From Micrococcales bacterium UBA2465 (GTDB taxonomy: Bacteria > Actinomycetota > Actinomycetes > Actinomycetales > Microbacteriaceae): a stretch of 17,590 nt of DNA. Under the pieces are notes generated by a model that had not been told where the DNA came from, searched no databases, and was given only the letters and a program-made list of their open reading frames with translations. Each line of letters opens with the position of its first letter. The first letter of the stretch is position 1. The stretch is from assembly GCA_002342255.1 (NCBI GenBank), contig DDPP01000001.1, positions 10,233-27,822 on the forward strand, written 5' to 3'. Shown piece after piece: positions 1-7,189 of the stretch. A program made the position numbers and the translations under genes.

Positions 1-1
1 T

Positions 2-727
2 AGTTTCATCCCTGGCATTGAAATCACTACCGAAGGTAGATTCGGCGGGAATCCGTTTGGGATCCATCTGCTGGCATATTTGGCTGATCCAAGTCACCCC
101 GAATTGCAAGAAATCCTAGAAAGTAACGTCAATGCGAGAATTCCTCGAATAAAAAAATATATTGAAAACCTAAGCGAAGACTACCCAGAACTTACTTTCG
201 AGCTAGTTTCTTCACTAGCCAAGGAAGGTTCGACTCTTGGCAGACCTGACATAGCTGCTGCTCTGGTCAAACTTGGTGTCGCCCCATCTATCACCGATAT
301 TTTTGCTAGTGAAATTCTCTCCAAGTTCAGCAAGCACTACGTAAGAAACGTAGCTCCTGATGTATTGGTTGCAATAAGAGCGGTCAGGGCTGCCGGCGGC
401 GTTCCCGTAATAGCCCATCCCTTGGTGGGTACCGTTAAGGGGGACCCACAACCAACAAATTTCCCCAGAGATCATTACATTCAAATGGCTGAAGCGGGAT
501 TGCTAGGCATTGAAACTAACCATTTACAGGTGCCCGGCACTGTTAGAGAAGTGTTAGAAGCCTTTGCCAAGGAATTTGATTTGCTAACCACCGGATCTAG
601 CGACTACCACGGTCTTTCCGTAAAACGAGATAACCCATTGGGTCTAAGAAAAACTGAGCTTTCCCAACTCAAGAGGATTCTCGAATTTGGAACTGGAACA
701 GCCCCGACTCTAAATCACCAGTTCTAG
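2..727 (+). CDS. PHP-domain metal-dependent phosphoesterase (5' partial)
   Basis: The frame is open from base 2 to a TAG at 725-727 (241 codons), so the N-terminus lies outside the window. Several PHP metal-binding motifs are visible: Glu in PGIEIT (bases 20-22), His in GIHLLAY (65-67), His in VIAHPL (416-418), and Asp and His in GSSDYHG (602-610). The usual first motif HxHxxxSDG must lie upstream. The pattern fits the TrpH/YciV-type PHP phosphoesterases, cytosolic enzymes of which characterised members hydrolyse nucleoside 3',5'-bisphosphates or short RNA 5' ends. The exact substrate here is inference. An internal TTG at base 80 could look like a start, but conserved motifs precede it, so the true start is upstream. 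The gene converges on the DEAD-box helicase, and their stop codons overlap by four bases. Confidence 0.87.
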   Translation, partial: SFIPGIEITTEGRFGGNPFGIHLLAYLADPSHPELQEILESNVNARIPRIKKYIENLSEDYPELTFELVSSLAKEGSTLGRPDIAAALVKLGVAPSITDIFASEILSKFSKHYVRNVAPDVLVAIRAVRAAGGVPVIAHPLVGTVKGDPQPTNFPRDHYIQMAEAGLLGIETNHLQVPGTVREVLEAFAKEFDLLTTGSSDYHGLSVKRDNPLGLRKTELSQLKRILEFGTGTAPTLNHQF

Positions 728-2037
728 TCTTTTTTGTATTGCCTAATTCGCTGTCTTGGTTTTCGATCTAAATTCTTTTTATCTTCAGACTTGCGCTCTA
801 CTGGCTTACCAGGTTTCCCTTGCGGTTTCTTGCTAACCGGTTTTGCTGCTGGTGCGCCAGCAACCCGACCTTTAGTTCCTAAAGGAATATCCAAATCGGT
901 AAACAGGTGCTCAGATGAAGAGTAAGTTTCAATTGGATTTGGGACGTCTAGTTCTAGCGCTTGGTTGATGTTAGACCATCTGGTCAAATCCTCCCAATCA
1001 ACGAATGTAACTGCGATACCGGTGCGACCTGCTCGACCGGTTCTGCCGATGCGGTGCAGGTAAGCTTTCTCATCTTCTGGAATGGTGTAATTAATCACGT
1101 GGGTGACATCATCAACATCTATACCTCTAGCTGCTACTTCAGTGGCAACCAAGATTTCTTTTTTACCAGAACGGAAATTAGCTAGTGATCTCTCACGAGC
1201 TTCTTGAGACATATCACCGTGCAGTGCTGTGGTGCTAAAGCCACGAAGAATCAGTTCTTCAGCCAGGCTTCCAGCTTGGCGTTTGGTTTTGGTGAAGATG
1301 ACCGTTTTACCTCGACCTGATGCCTGCAAGATACGAGCAACTACTTCATCTTTATCTAATGCATGCGCTCGGTAAATCAACTGCTTGATATCGGCTTTGG
1401 TGTGACCTTCATCTGGATCATTGACTCTGATGTGAACAGGTTTGTTTTGATACTTGCGGGCCAAGGACACTATCTCGCCAGGCATAGTTGCCGAGAAGAG
1501 CATGGTTTGCCTAGTTGGTGGGGTAAACGAGAAGAGTTTTTCAACATCTGGCAGAAAACCAAGATCCAACATCTTGTCTGCTTCGTCCAAGACCATTACT
1601 TCGATTTTGCCTAAATCAAGTTTTTTCTGTATATGTAAATCAATCAAGCGACCTGGAGTTCCAACGATAAGTTGAGCCCCAGCAGCTATCTGGGCTAGTT
1701 GACCATCATAGGATTTACCACCGTAGATTACCGCTATGGTTATGGCTCGATTGCTTGCAGCTAAAACCAAATCTTCGGCCACTTGGCCAGCAAGTTCTCG
1801 GGTTGGCACCACAATCAGCGCCTTAGCCCCAAGTTCAGGCTTTGCACCAAGCCTTTCCAGGATAGGCAAGCCAAAGCCCAGAGTCTTACCAGTGCCGGTT
1901 TTAGCCTGTCCGATAAGGTCGCAACCGGTTAGGGCAACCGGAATCGCTTCTTCCTGGATTGGGAAGGGACTGGTGATGCCTTTAGTAGCAAGGGCGTCCA
2001 GAATGTCTTGGGAAATACCCAGATCACTAAAATTCAA
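724..2037 (-). CDS. DEAD-box ATP-dependent RNA helicase (RhlE-like)
   Basis: This 437-residue cytosolic RNA helicase shows the full DEAD-box motif series. They are: an F plus Q motif (residues 3-28), motif I AKTGTGKT (45-52), PTREL (78-82), GTPGR (126-130), DEAD (151-154), SAT (182-184), a motif IV-like VIFTKTK, ARGID, and HRIGRTGR near the end of the core. A basic Lys/Arg/Pro-rich tail of about 70 residues follows and probably binds RNA. Likely roles are RNA unwinding in ribosome assembly or mRNA decay, as for RhlE/CsdA-type enzymes, but the subfamily cannot be fixed from motifs. The start is TTG; no ATG or GTG lies in frame just upstream, and the protein then begins directly with the family's N-terminal phenylalanine motif. 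A TAGACT -10-like box sits at 2066-2071 on this strand. It is divergent from the ferritin-like gene. Confidence 0.95.
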   Translation of the reverse strand: MNFSDLGISQDILDALATKGITSPFPIQEEAIPVALTGCDLIGQAKTGTGKTLGFGLPILERLGAKPELGAKALIVVPTRELAGQVAEDLVLAASNRAITIAVIYGGKSYDGQLAQIAAGAQLIVGTPGRLIDLHIQKKLDLGKIEVMVLDEADKMLDLGFLPDVEKLFSFTPPTRQTMLFSATMPGEIVSLARKYQNKPVHIRVNDPDEGHTKADIKQLIYRAHALDKDEVVARILQASGRGKTVIFTKTKRQAGSLAEELILRGFSTTALHGDMSQEARERSLANFRSGKKEILVATEVAARGIDVDDVTHVINYTIPEDEKAYLHRIGRTGRAGRTGIAVTFVDWEDLTRWSNINQALELDVPNPIETYSSSEHLFTDLDIPLGTKGRVAGAPAAKPVSKKPQGKPGKPVERKSEDKKNLDRKPRQRIRQYKKD

Positions 2038-2078
2038 GGAATTGTCTACCTGTTCTATTAGTTCAAGTCTAAGGGGGT

Positions 2079-2084
2079 TAAGAT
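2079..2084 (+). promoter_or_regulatory. Candidate -10 element, leaderless, of the ferritin-like gene
   Basis: TAAGAT fits the actinobacterial TANNNT -10 pattern and ends six bases before the GTG start at 2091. Transcription would therefore begin at or next to the start codon. No clear -35 box is seen. A G-rich run at 2071-2077 could instead act as a ribosome binding site, though its spacing is long. Confidence 0.35.
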
Positions 2085-2090
2085 TGTTCG

Positions 2091-2867
2091 GTGTTCGAAT
2101 GGCTGAAACGTTTTCGCAAGGTTGCTAAGCAACTTATGGTTGCTCCACGCACCGAAGAGAAAACTTCAAGGAACACCCAGGCGATAAACCTTAAGCCATA
2201 CACCCCAGAGCCAAAAGCTTTCTTGGGTCAGTTGGCCTATTTGCAATTATCAAATTTCGAAATTATCACTGCAGCTTTGAAATACTCACCGAACACACAA
2301 TACAAAGCCGAACTAAGTGAAGCAGCTGCTCGAAGTTTTGATAAGTATCGTCAACTATCAAAAAAATTAGTTGAACTTGGGGCGGATCCTGCAGAACAGA
2401 TGAATCCATTCAAAGAGCGAATTGCAATATTCCATTCCAACACTTCCGGGCTCGATTGGTATGAAGTGGTAATCAAGGTTTATTTAACCTCTGGCTTACT
2501 GGATGATTTTTATGCGCGTCTTGCTGGAGGTTTGAGCGAAGAACTTCAGTCTGAAGTGCAACGAGCACTCAGGGATACTGCTTTTGAAAAGTTTGCGAAA
2601 CGAGTTCTCACTGAAGCAGTGCAAAGTGATCCAGTGCTAGGTTCTAGATTAGCTCTCTGGGGGAGAAGACTTATGGGCGATGTTCTGCTTGAACTTCGTG
2701 CAGCATTTGACAACCGTAAGCTCGCTCACATTCCAAAAACAAAATTGCTTTCTGTCGAGGAAGAGAACCAAGTAAACCTTGAGGCATACTCAAAGCTTGA
2801 ACCGCTTATTTCTGAATTGACGGGAGCGCATTCGTTGCGCATGGAAGAAATAGGTTTGGCAGCTTAG
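2091..2867 (+). CDS. Ferritin-like fold protein (actinobacterial MiaE_2-like family)
   Basis: The 258-residue protein is mainly helical and resembles the actinobacterial ferritin-like family found beside RhlE-type helicases. Conserved-looking pieces are FLGQLAYLQLSNFE (about 44-57), DWYEVVIKVY and TSGLLDDFYARLAGGL (mid-protein). Members of this family are annotated by fold, and I know of no settled function. Canonical ferritin-like enzymes bind two irons through Glu and ExxH ligands. No ExxH pair occurs here, and the equivalent helix reads SFDKYRQL, so iron binding is doubtful. The GTG start at 2091 is supported by a TANNNT box six bases upstream and by a plausible amphipathic N-terminus (MFEWLKRFRK). 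The gene converges on a small membrane protein gene, and the stops overlap by four bases. Confidence 0.8.
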   Translation: MFEWLKRFRKVAKQLMVAPRTEEKTSRNTQAINLKPYTPEPKAFLGQLAYLQLSNFEIITAALKYSPNTQYKAELSEAAARSFDKYRQLSKKLVELGADPAEQMNPFKERIAIFHSNTSGLDWYEVVIKVYLTSGLLDDFYARLAGGLSEELQSEVQRALRDTAFEKFAKRVLTEAVQSDPVLGSRLALWGRRLMGDVLLELRAAFDNRKLAHIPKTKLLSVEEENQVNLEAYSKLEPLISELTGAHSLRMEEIGLAA

Positions 2868-3154
2868 GCTACTACTTCGGCTTTAAGTCTTCTACTTCTA
2901 ATAAAACGCACTCCGAGAATCATCACCAAAGGCATTCCCAACATGGTGACCATCCAAATCCAGTAATCGCTGGTTTTCAGTCCAAACCAAATCATGATGG
3001 TCCAAGCGGCAAAACCAAAGACTAGGGCTAACGCTGGGGCTAGCAATACTCCAAAGTTTTCCTTGCCGCTTAGCAGGTAAGGTGCCATCAATCCAAGGAT
3101 CAGACCATAGATCAGGATGAAAGCTCCGTATACCAAAATAAGTGAAATGTCCAT
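2864..3154 (-). CDS. Small integral membrane protein, function unknown
   Basis: The 96-residue protein has three predicted membrane helices, at about residues 4-29, 34-57 and 63-86, and ends in a basic cytoplasmic-type tail (RFIRSRRLK). No catalytic motif is visible and I do not recognise the family with certainty. Its ATG overlaps the TAA stop of the DUF3107 gene by one base (TAATG), so the two are almost certainly co-transcribed and translationally coupled. Its own TAA overlaps the stop of the convergent ferritin-like gene. Confidence 0.75.
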   Translation of the reverse strand: MDISLILVYGAFILIYGLILGLMAPYLLSGKENFGVLLAPALALVFGFAAWTIMIWFGLKTSDYWIWMVTMLGMPLVMILGVRFIRSRRLKAEVVA

Positions 3155-3378
3155 TAGGCGATGAATCCTACTCTTCGGGCTTGATCTGCACCGATCTCAA
3201 CATAAGCCAAAGCTGCAACCGGAACAATAAACGTTCTTCCTTTGTCATCACTAAGTTTCAGTAATGTCGCTGCGGTAGCGATCGCTTCCGAGACAGTTTT
3301 TTCAACTTCGGCTGGGCTTTGAGTTGACTCAAAGGCGAGCTCTCTGCCGGTGTCCCGAAGGCCAATACGAACTTCCAT
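3154..3378 (-). CDS. DUF3107 family protein
   Basis: This 74-residue protein matches the actinobacterial DUF3107 family closely: it starts MEVRIGLRD, has an RELAFES/SPAEVEKTV segment, and ends with PVAALAYVEIG and ARRVGFI. It is a small, probably cytosolic protein of unknown function (from memory, Rv3208A in M. tuberculosis). Length is typical. The ATG is preceded on this strand by a purine-rich GAAAGAAG Shine-Dalgarno-like stretch. Downstream, its stop is joined to the start of a small membrane protein gene. The APH-fold gene lies 55 bases upstream in the same direction, so the three may form one transcript. Confidence 0.93.
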   Translation of the reverse strand: MEVRIGLRDTGRELAFESTQSPAEVEKTVSEAIATAATLLKLSDDKGRTFIVPVAALAYVEIGADQARRVGFIA

Positions 3379-3433
3379 GTTGCTTCTTTCTGTTACTGAC
3401 TAGATTACGCCAAGTTTGGCCAGAGGTAAAAAT

Positions 3434-4492
3434 CTAGTTTTCTTCTTCCGGCTTAGCCGTCGGCTCGAGGTCAACTACCTCTATTTGCTCGGTGACGATG
3501 TTTATCGGGCTGGTAAAGCTTGCCGCTTGAGAAATTGGGGTCACTACCTCGGAAACATTAGAAGCTAATTCAGTTGGTGCTAGTGAAGGAAGCAAACCTT
3601 GTGCTAAGTCAGAGTGCAAACCGGTGACTAGTTTCTCGGCTTCACTGATGTGATTTTCGTCTGCGGATTCCATAGCCCAAAGCAAATAGCTTGCATAGCT
3701 GAGTTCGAAATAGAGGTTTGCTCGTTGCTTTAGGTTTCTGTCGGCTCGAATAAAACCTTCATAGGCAAGGAAAATTGCATTTGCCATTTCTACCTGGCAT
3801 TCGCTAAACAAACCAGCCAAATCTAAAGCTGGATCGTCAACGGCGAGCTGTGACCAGTTATTTACCCCAACAATGCTGTTGCCTTGAGCCATAAGCGAGG
3901 AAGAATTCATCGCGCCGTGAACGGTGGTTGGTTGATAGCGGAACAAATTTACATCCAGCAAAGCATTTTGCCAGCGCTCTAGCAAACTCGGATGGATTCT
4001 TCCAGTTTCCATCGCCCGATCAAAACTTGCCACTCTCTCTCGATTGCGAAGGGCAGGGTCGTATTCTGGTAAGCCAGCAGCAACTACAAGATCGACTGGG
4101 ATGGAATGTATTTGAGCCAGAGTCTCGGCAATTGCAGTGACTAATAGGTCATCGGTCTTTAGCCTGGACAAATCAATAGCATCACCGGCAATGAAGTCAA
4201 AGGCGAATGCTTTATACAAAGCGGTTGGCGAAGTTTCACCCAGTAATGAGGGAACTTTGAAAGGAAGATGTAATTTCTTCAAAGCTCGAAGAGCCCTAAT
4301 TTCGAAACCTAAACTGGTTAGGGCCTTATTGCTCTTGGGGCTTTTGAAGATTACAAATTCGCCATCAGCTCCAGTTAGCAGTTGAGTGATTAGCTCCTCC
4401 TGTGGGTCACTGATGTCCTGTACCTGGCTAAAGCGCATATTCGGCAAAGCGTCGGCGGCTAACGCCGCTAAAATCAAGGAAGGTTTACCCAT
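3434..4492 (-). CDS. APH-fold phosphotransferase-like protein, probably catalytically dead
   Basis: This 352-residue protein has the layout of an aminoglycoside-phosphotransferase/choline-kinase fold. The N-lobe carries an ATP-type lysine (VIFKSP, about 47-52) and a following helix Glu (FEIRAL, about 63-68). The C-lobe carries a Brenner-like motif VHGAMNSSSL (191-200) and GVNNWSQLAVDDPALDLAGLF (209-229). In active kinases the loop reads HGDxxxxN and the metal site is I/V-D-W. Here Asp is Ala194, Asn is Ser199 and the DW aspartate is Asn, so phosphotransfer is unlikely. The start was set at the ATG of MGKPSLILAALA, where family similarity begins. Upstream codons to 4741 are open but overlap the NudC gene. 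A TAACCT box ends seven bases before this ATG. A resistance role should not be inferred. Confidence 0.82.
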   Translation of the reverse strand: MGKPSLILAALAADALPNMRFSQVQDISDPQEELITQLLTGADGEFVIFKSPKSNKALTSLGFEIRALRALKKLHLPFKVPSLLGETSPTALYKAFAFDFIAGDAIDLSRLKTDDLLVTAIAETLAQIHSIPVDLVVAAGLPEYDPALRNRERVASFDRAMETGRIHPSLLERWQNALLDVNLFRYQPTTVHGAMNSSSLMAQGNSIVGVNNWSQLAVDDPALDLAGLFSECQVEMANAIFLAYEGFIRADRNLKQRANLYFELSYASYLLWAMESADENHISEAEKLVTGLHSDLAQGLLPSLAPTELASNVSEVVTPISQAASFTSPINIVTEQIEVVDLEPTAKPEEEN

Positions 4493-4499
4493 GTATTTC

Positions 4500-4505
4500 A
4501 GGTTA
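4500..4505 (-). promoter_or_regulatory. Candidate -10 element, leaderless, of the APH-fold gene
   Basis: On the minus strand this reads TAACCT, fitting TANNNT, and is separated by seven bases from the ATG at 4492. No Shine-Dalgarno sequence is seen before that ATG, which agrees with leaderless initiation. No convincing -35 box was found. Confidence 0.35.
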
Positions 4506-4568
4506 GAGCGAAATTTGCTTGAACCTGTTATCGCCACGCATTCCCAGAGGTTACCCAGAAACGAAGTG

Positions 4569-5516
4569 ATGAACAGCTTGTTGAATCTACCGTTGGCACA
4601 GTCGGTACTAGACCGTGATGCTGTTTCCCGAGACGGGGCTGAACTGTTCGATGCGCTCTGGAGCGAACCTGAAACAAAAATTGTGGTCTTGCATAGAGGT
4701 AAAACTCTTCTTGCTGGCCAAGAATTAAAACTTTTCAGCACCGAAGAAGCTACCGCTGGAAAGTATCGAGTTTATTTAGGTAGAACCGCTGCTGAAGGCG
4801 CTGGGTTGAAACGAGGGTCACCAATAGTGCTCTCCGTGCTCAGCGATAATGCAGCCGCCGCATTGGAACCAAATGGGGATATGTGGCAGGAGCTTAGAAG
4901 AACGGGGGCTGGTCTTGAGCCAGTCCACGCAACAATTCTCACCCAGGCTATCGCTATTCATAACTGGCATGAGACTCACCAGTTTTGTCCAGCTTGCGGT
5001 GAGATCACTATTATGCGTCAAGGTGGTTGGTCTAGATACTGCATAAAAGAGGAGAGAGAACTTTTTCCGAGAACTGATGCTGCGGTGATTGTCAGCATTA
5101 TTGATAATCAGGATCGAATACTTTTGGGATCGCAAGGAAGTTGGCAGGACAACCGTTGGTCGGTGCTTGCTGGTTTTGTTGAAGCAGCAGAATCTCTAGA
5201 GTCAGCCGTGAAAAGAGAAATGCTCGAGGAATCTGGACTAAAAGTTTCAGAACCAAAATATTTAGGCTCTCAGGCTTGGCCATATCCTTATTCACTGATG
5301 CTGGCCTTCACTGCAAAAGTTTCAACCGAGAACTCTGCTGAAGATATTCAGGCCGATGGTATTGAGATTGCAAAGTTACGCTGGTTTACTCGTGGCGAAC
5401 TTTTAGCCGAGGCAAAGCAGATTCAACTACCCACCAGAATTTCTATCGCCAGAGCGCTAATTGAACACTGGTTAGGTGAGCCGATAACTACCGCCACTGA
5501 GCTTCAGGGAAACTAA
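4569..5516 (+). CDS. nudC: NAD(+) diphosphatase, NudC-type Nudix hydrolase
   Basis: The product, 315 residues from this start, would hydrolyse NAD(H) to NMN(H) and AMP; NudC enzymes can also remove NAD caps from RNA 5' ends. Visible parts are an N-terminal domain beginning LPLAQSVLDRD, a zinc-ribbon region with Cys140, Cys143 and Cys158, FPRTD (166-170), and the Nudix box Gx5Ex7REUxEExGU (202-224). The NAD-pyrophosphatase signature downstream of the box reads SQAWPYPYS (234-242) against the usual SQPWPFPxS. The start is uncertain. ATG 4569 gives the length expected from actinobacterial homologs (from memory, about 313 residues in M. tuberculosis) but lacks a good ribosome site. ATG 4491 has a strong AAGGAAGG seven bases upstream and would add 26 residues. 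The helicase gene follows after two bases, so they are one operon. Confidence 0.93.
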   Translation: MNSLLNLPLAQSVLDRDAVSRDGAELFDALWSEPETKIVVLHRGKTLLAGQELKLFSTEEATAGKYRVYLGRTAAEGAGLKRGSPIVLSVLSDNAAAALEPNGDMWQELRRTGAGLEPVHATILTQAIAIHNWHETHQFCPACGEITIMRQGGWSRYCIKEERELFPRTDAAVIVSIIDNQDRILLGSQGSWQDNRWSVLAGFVEAAESLESAVKREMLEESGLKVSEPKYLGSQAWPYPYSLMLAFTAKVSTENSAEDIQADGIEIAKLRWFTRGELLAEAKQIQLPTRISIARALIEHWLGEPITTATELQGN

Positions 5517-5518
5517 TC

Positions 5519-7189
5519 ATGCAGTTAGAGGCAGAACAGATTCTTGAAGCTTTAGATGACCGGCAACGCGAGGCTGCCCAATCCTTGCTCGGTCCAACGG
5601 TTATTCTTGCTGGCGCTGGAACTGGTAAAACCAGAACTATTACTCACCGAATTGCCTATGGAATCGCCCGCGGTGACTTCAGCGAGAATCGAGTCTTGGC
5701 GCTGACCTATACCAATCGAGCAGCTGGTGAACTTAGGGCAAGGCTTAGGGGCTTAGGTGTTCCCATGGCCAATGCCAAAACATTTCACTCAGCGGCTCTG
5801 GCGCAGCTGGAGTTTTTCTTCAGAACTCTTTACGGAGTAGATACACCTAGAGTGCAAGAATCCAAAGCGAAAAATCTTGCAGCGGCTGCGGCAAGCTTGA
5901 AGATGAAATTGGACCCGAATACTCTTCGAGATTTAGCCAGTGAAATTGAGTGGCGTAAATATTCAATGCTCAGTTTGGAACAGTATGAACAGGCCATGGC
6001 TAATCGCCCTCAGGTCTCGGGACTATCTGCAACTAAGAACCTGGAAATACAACAAGCCTATGAATCACTGAAACTTAAGGCTAAACAGCTTGACTGGGAA
6101 GATGTAATTTTGCTTTGCTCGGGCATGCTGCGAGCCGAACCTAGAGCATTGGCGCAGGTTCAGCAGCAATATCGATTCTTGACGGTTGACGAGTATCAAG
6201 ACATTTCTCCACTGCAACAAGACCTGTTAGATACCTGGTTGGGGGATCGAAGTGACATCTGCGTGGTCGGTGACCCAAATCAAACTATTTACTCGTTCAC
6301 CGGTGCGACTTCAAACTATTTAGAAAACTTCTCCGGTCGCTATCCTGATGCCACAGTTGTCTCGCTGAGCTATAACTATCGATCCAATCCGGAGATTATT
6401 CGTATTGCCAATAAAGTAAGAGCCCACCAGTCCATGGATGCGCTCACCGCGATCAGGCCATCCGGAACAGTTCCAGAGGTTTTGAGTTTTCCAACTAAAA
6501 CTGAAGAAGCGCTCTGGCTAGCCAAAGAAGTTAGGAAACAAGTTCAATCTGGCATCAAAGCCTCTCAAATAGCTGTGCTCTATAGAATCAACAGCCAATC
6601 CGAATTAATCGAGCGTGCGTTAGCTGATGTTGGTTTAGAGTTTCAGGTGCGTGGCGGACAGCGTTACTTTAATCGCCCAGAAATTCTTTCAGCGATTCGT
6701 ATGGTGCGTGCCGAAGCGAGTATGCCCAGCGGCAAATCGCTATACGAATCGGTAACGGCAATTGTCCGAGCCTTGGGTTGGCAGAGCGCAGCTCCAACCG
6801 AGATCGGAAAGTTAGATCAGTGGGAAGCACTGAATCACTTTGTGCAGATTGCCGAGGAACTTGGTGATGCCGCAACTATACAAAGCTTTGCCACCGAAAT
6901 TGAGGAAAGGCAACGCTCACAGCATGAACCGACCAAAGAGAGTGTGACCCTAAGCACCATTCATGCTGCCAAAGGGTTGGAATACAAAAATGTTTTCATC
7001 ATCGGTGCTAGCGAAGGATACCTTCCAATAAGTTTTGCCAAAACCGAAGGGGAACTAGCTGAAGAACAGCGTCTGTTCTATGTTGCGGTTACTCGAGCTA
7101 AAGACAACCTATTTATTACCTGGGCTAAACAGGACGTTGAGTTCAACCGACAGAATTCACCCAGTCGATACCTCAGTCTTTTTCAGTAA
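5519..7189 (+). CDS. UvrD/Rep-family superfamily 1 DNA helicase (short UvrD2-like)
   Basis: This 556-residue ATP-dependent 3'-5' DNA helicase (by family) acts in DNA repair or replication support. Motifs run in order: Q motif LDDRQ (12-16), Walker A AGAGTGKT (31-38), TYTNRAA (63-69), TFHSAAL, DEYQD (224-228), GDPNQTIYSF, NYRSNPEII, TIHAAKGLEY, and YVAVTRAK (about 519-526). The protein ends about 25 residues after motif VI. M. tuberculosis UvrD2 is near 700 residues, with HRDC and tetracysteine domains after the core; both are absent here. Placement next to nudC matches the mycobacterial uvrD2 neighbourhood, which favours UvrD2 over UvrD1. The ATG follows the NudC stop by two bases, with GGGA as a ribosome site. 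The last 17 bases overlap the convergent E1-like gene. Confidence 0.93.
   Translation: MQLEAEQILEALDDRQREAAQSLLGPTVILAGAGTGKTRTITHRIAYGIARGDFSENRVLALTYTNRAAGELRARLRGLGVPMANAKTFHSAALAQLEFFFRTLYGVDTPRVQESKAKNLAAAAASLKMKLDPNTLRDLASEIEWRKYSMLSLEQYEQAMANRPQVSGLSATKNLEIQQAYESLKLKAKQLDWEDVILLCSGMLRAEPRALAQVQQQYRFLTVDEYQDISPLQQDLLDTWLGDRSDICVVGDPNQTIYSFTGATSNYLENFSGRYPDATVVSLSYNYRSNPEIIRIANKVRAHQSMDALTAIRPSGTVPEVLSFPTKTEEALWLAKEVRKQVQSGIKASQIAVLYRINSQSELIERALADVGLEFQVRGGQRYFNRPEILSAIRMVRAEASMPSGKSLYESVTAIVRALGWQSAAPTEIGKLDQWEALNHFVQIAEELGDAATIQSFATEIEERQRSQHEPTKESVTLSTIHAAKGLEYKNVFIIGASEGYLPISFAKTEGELAEEQRLFYVAVTRAKDNLFITWAKQDVEFNRQNSPSRYLSLFQ

Noticed and set aside
4455..4468. GCGGC-TAAC-GCCGC hairpin
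   Set aside because: It lies within the alanine-rich start of the APH-fold gene, where repeated Ala codons on both sides of a Leu codon produce the symmetry. There is no T-tract or regulatory position.
4386..4490. Further N-terminal extension of NudC
   Set aside because: It is antisense to the conserved N-terminus of the APH-fold protein and has no family resemblance.
3434..4492. Antibiotic resistance by an aminoglycoside or macrolide phosphotransferase
   Set aside because: The catalytic Asp and metal ligands are replaced, and the gene lies in core chromosomal context.
4493..4741. N-terminal extension of the APH-fold gene
   Set aside because: The extra 83 codons are antisense to the NudC N-terminal domain, rich in Ser/Arg, and lie upstream of both the leaderless -10 box and the point where the family-like sequence starts.
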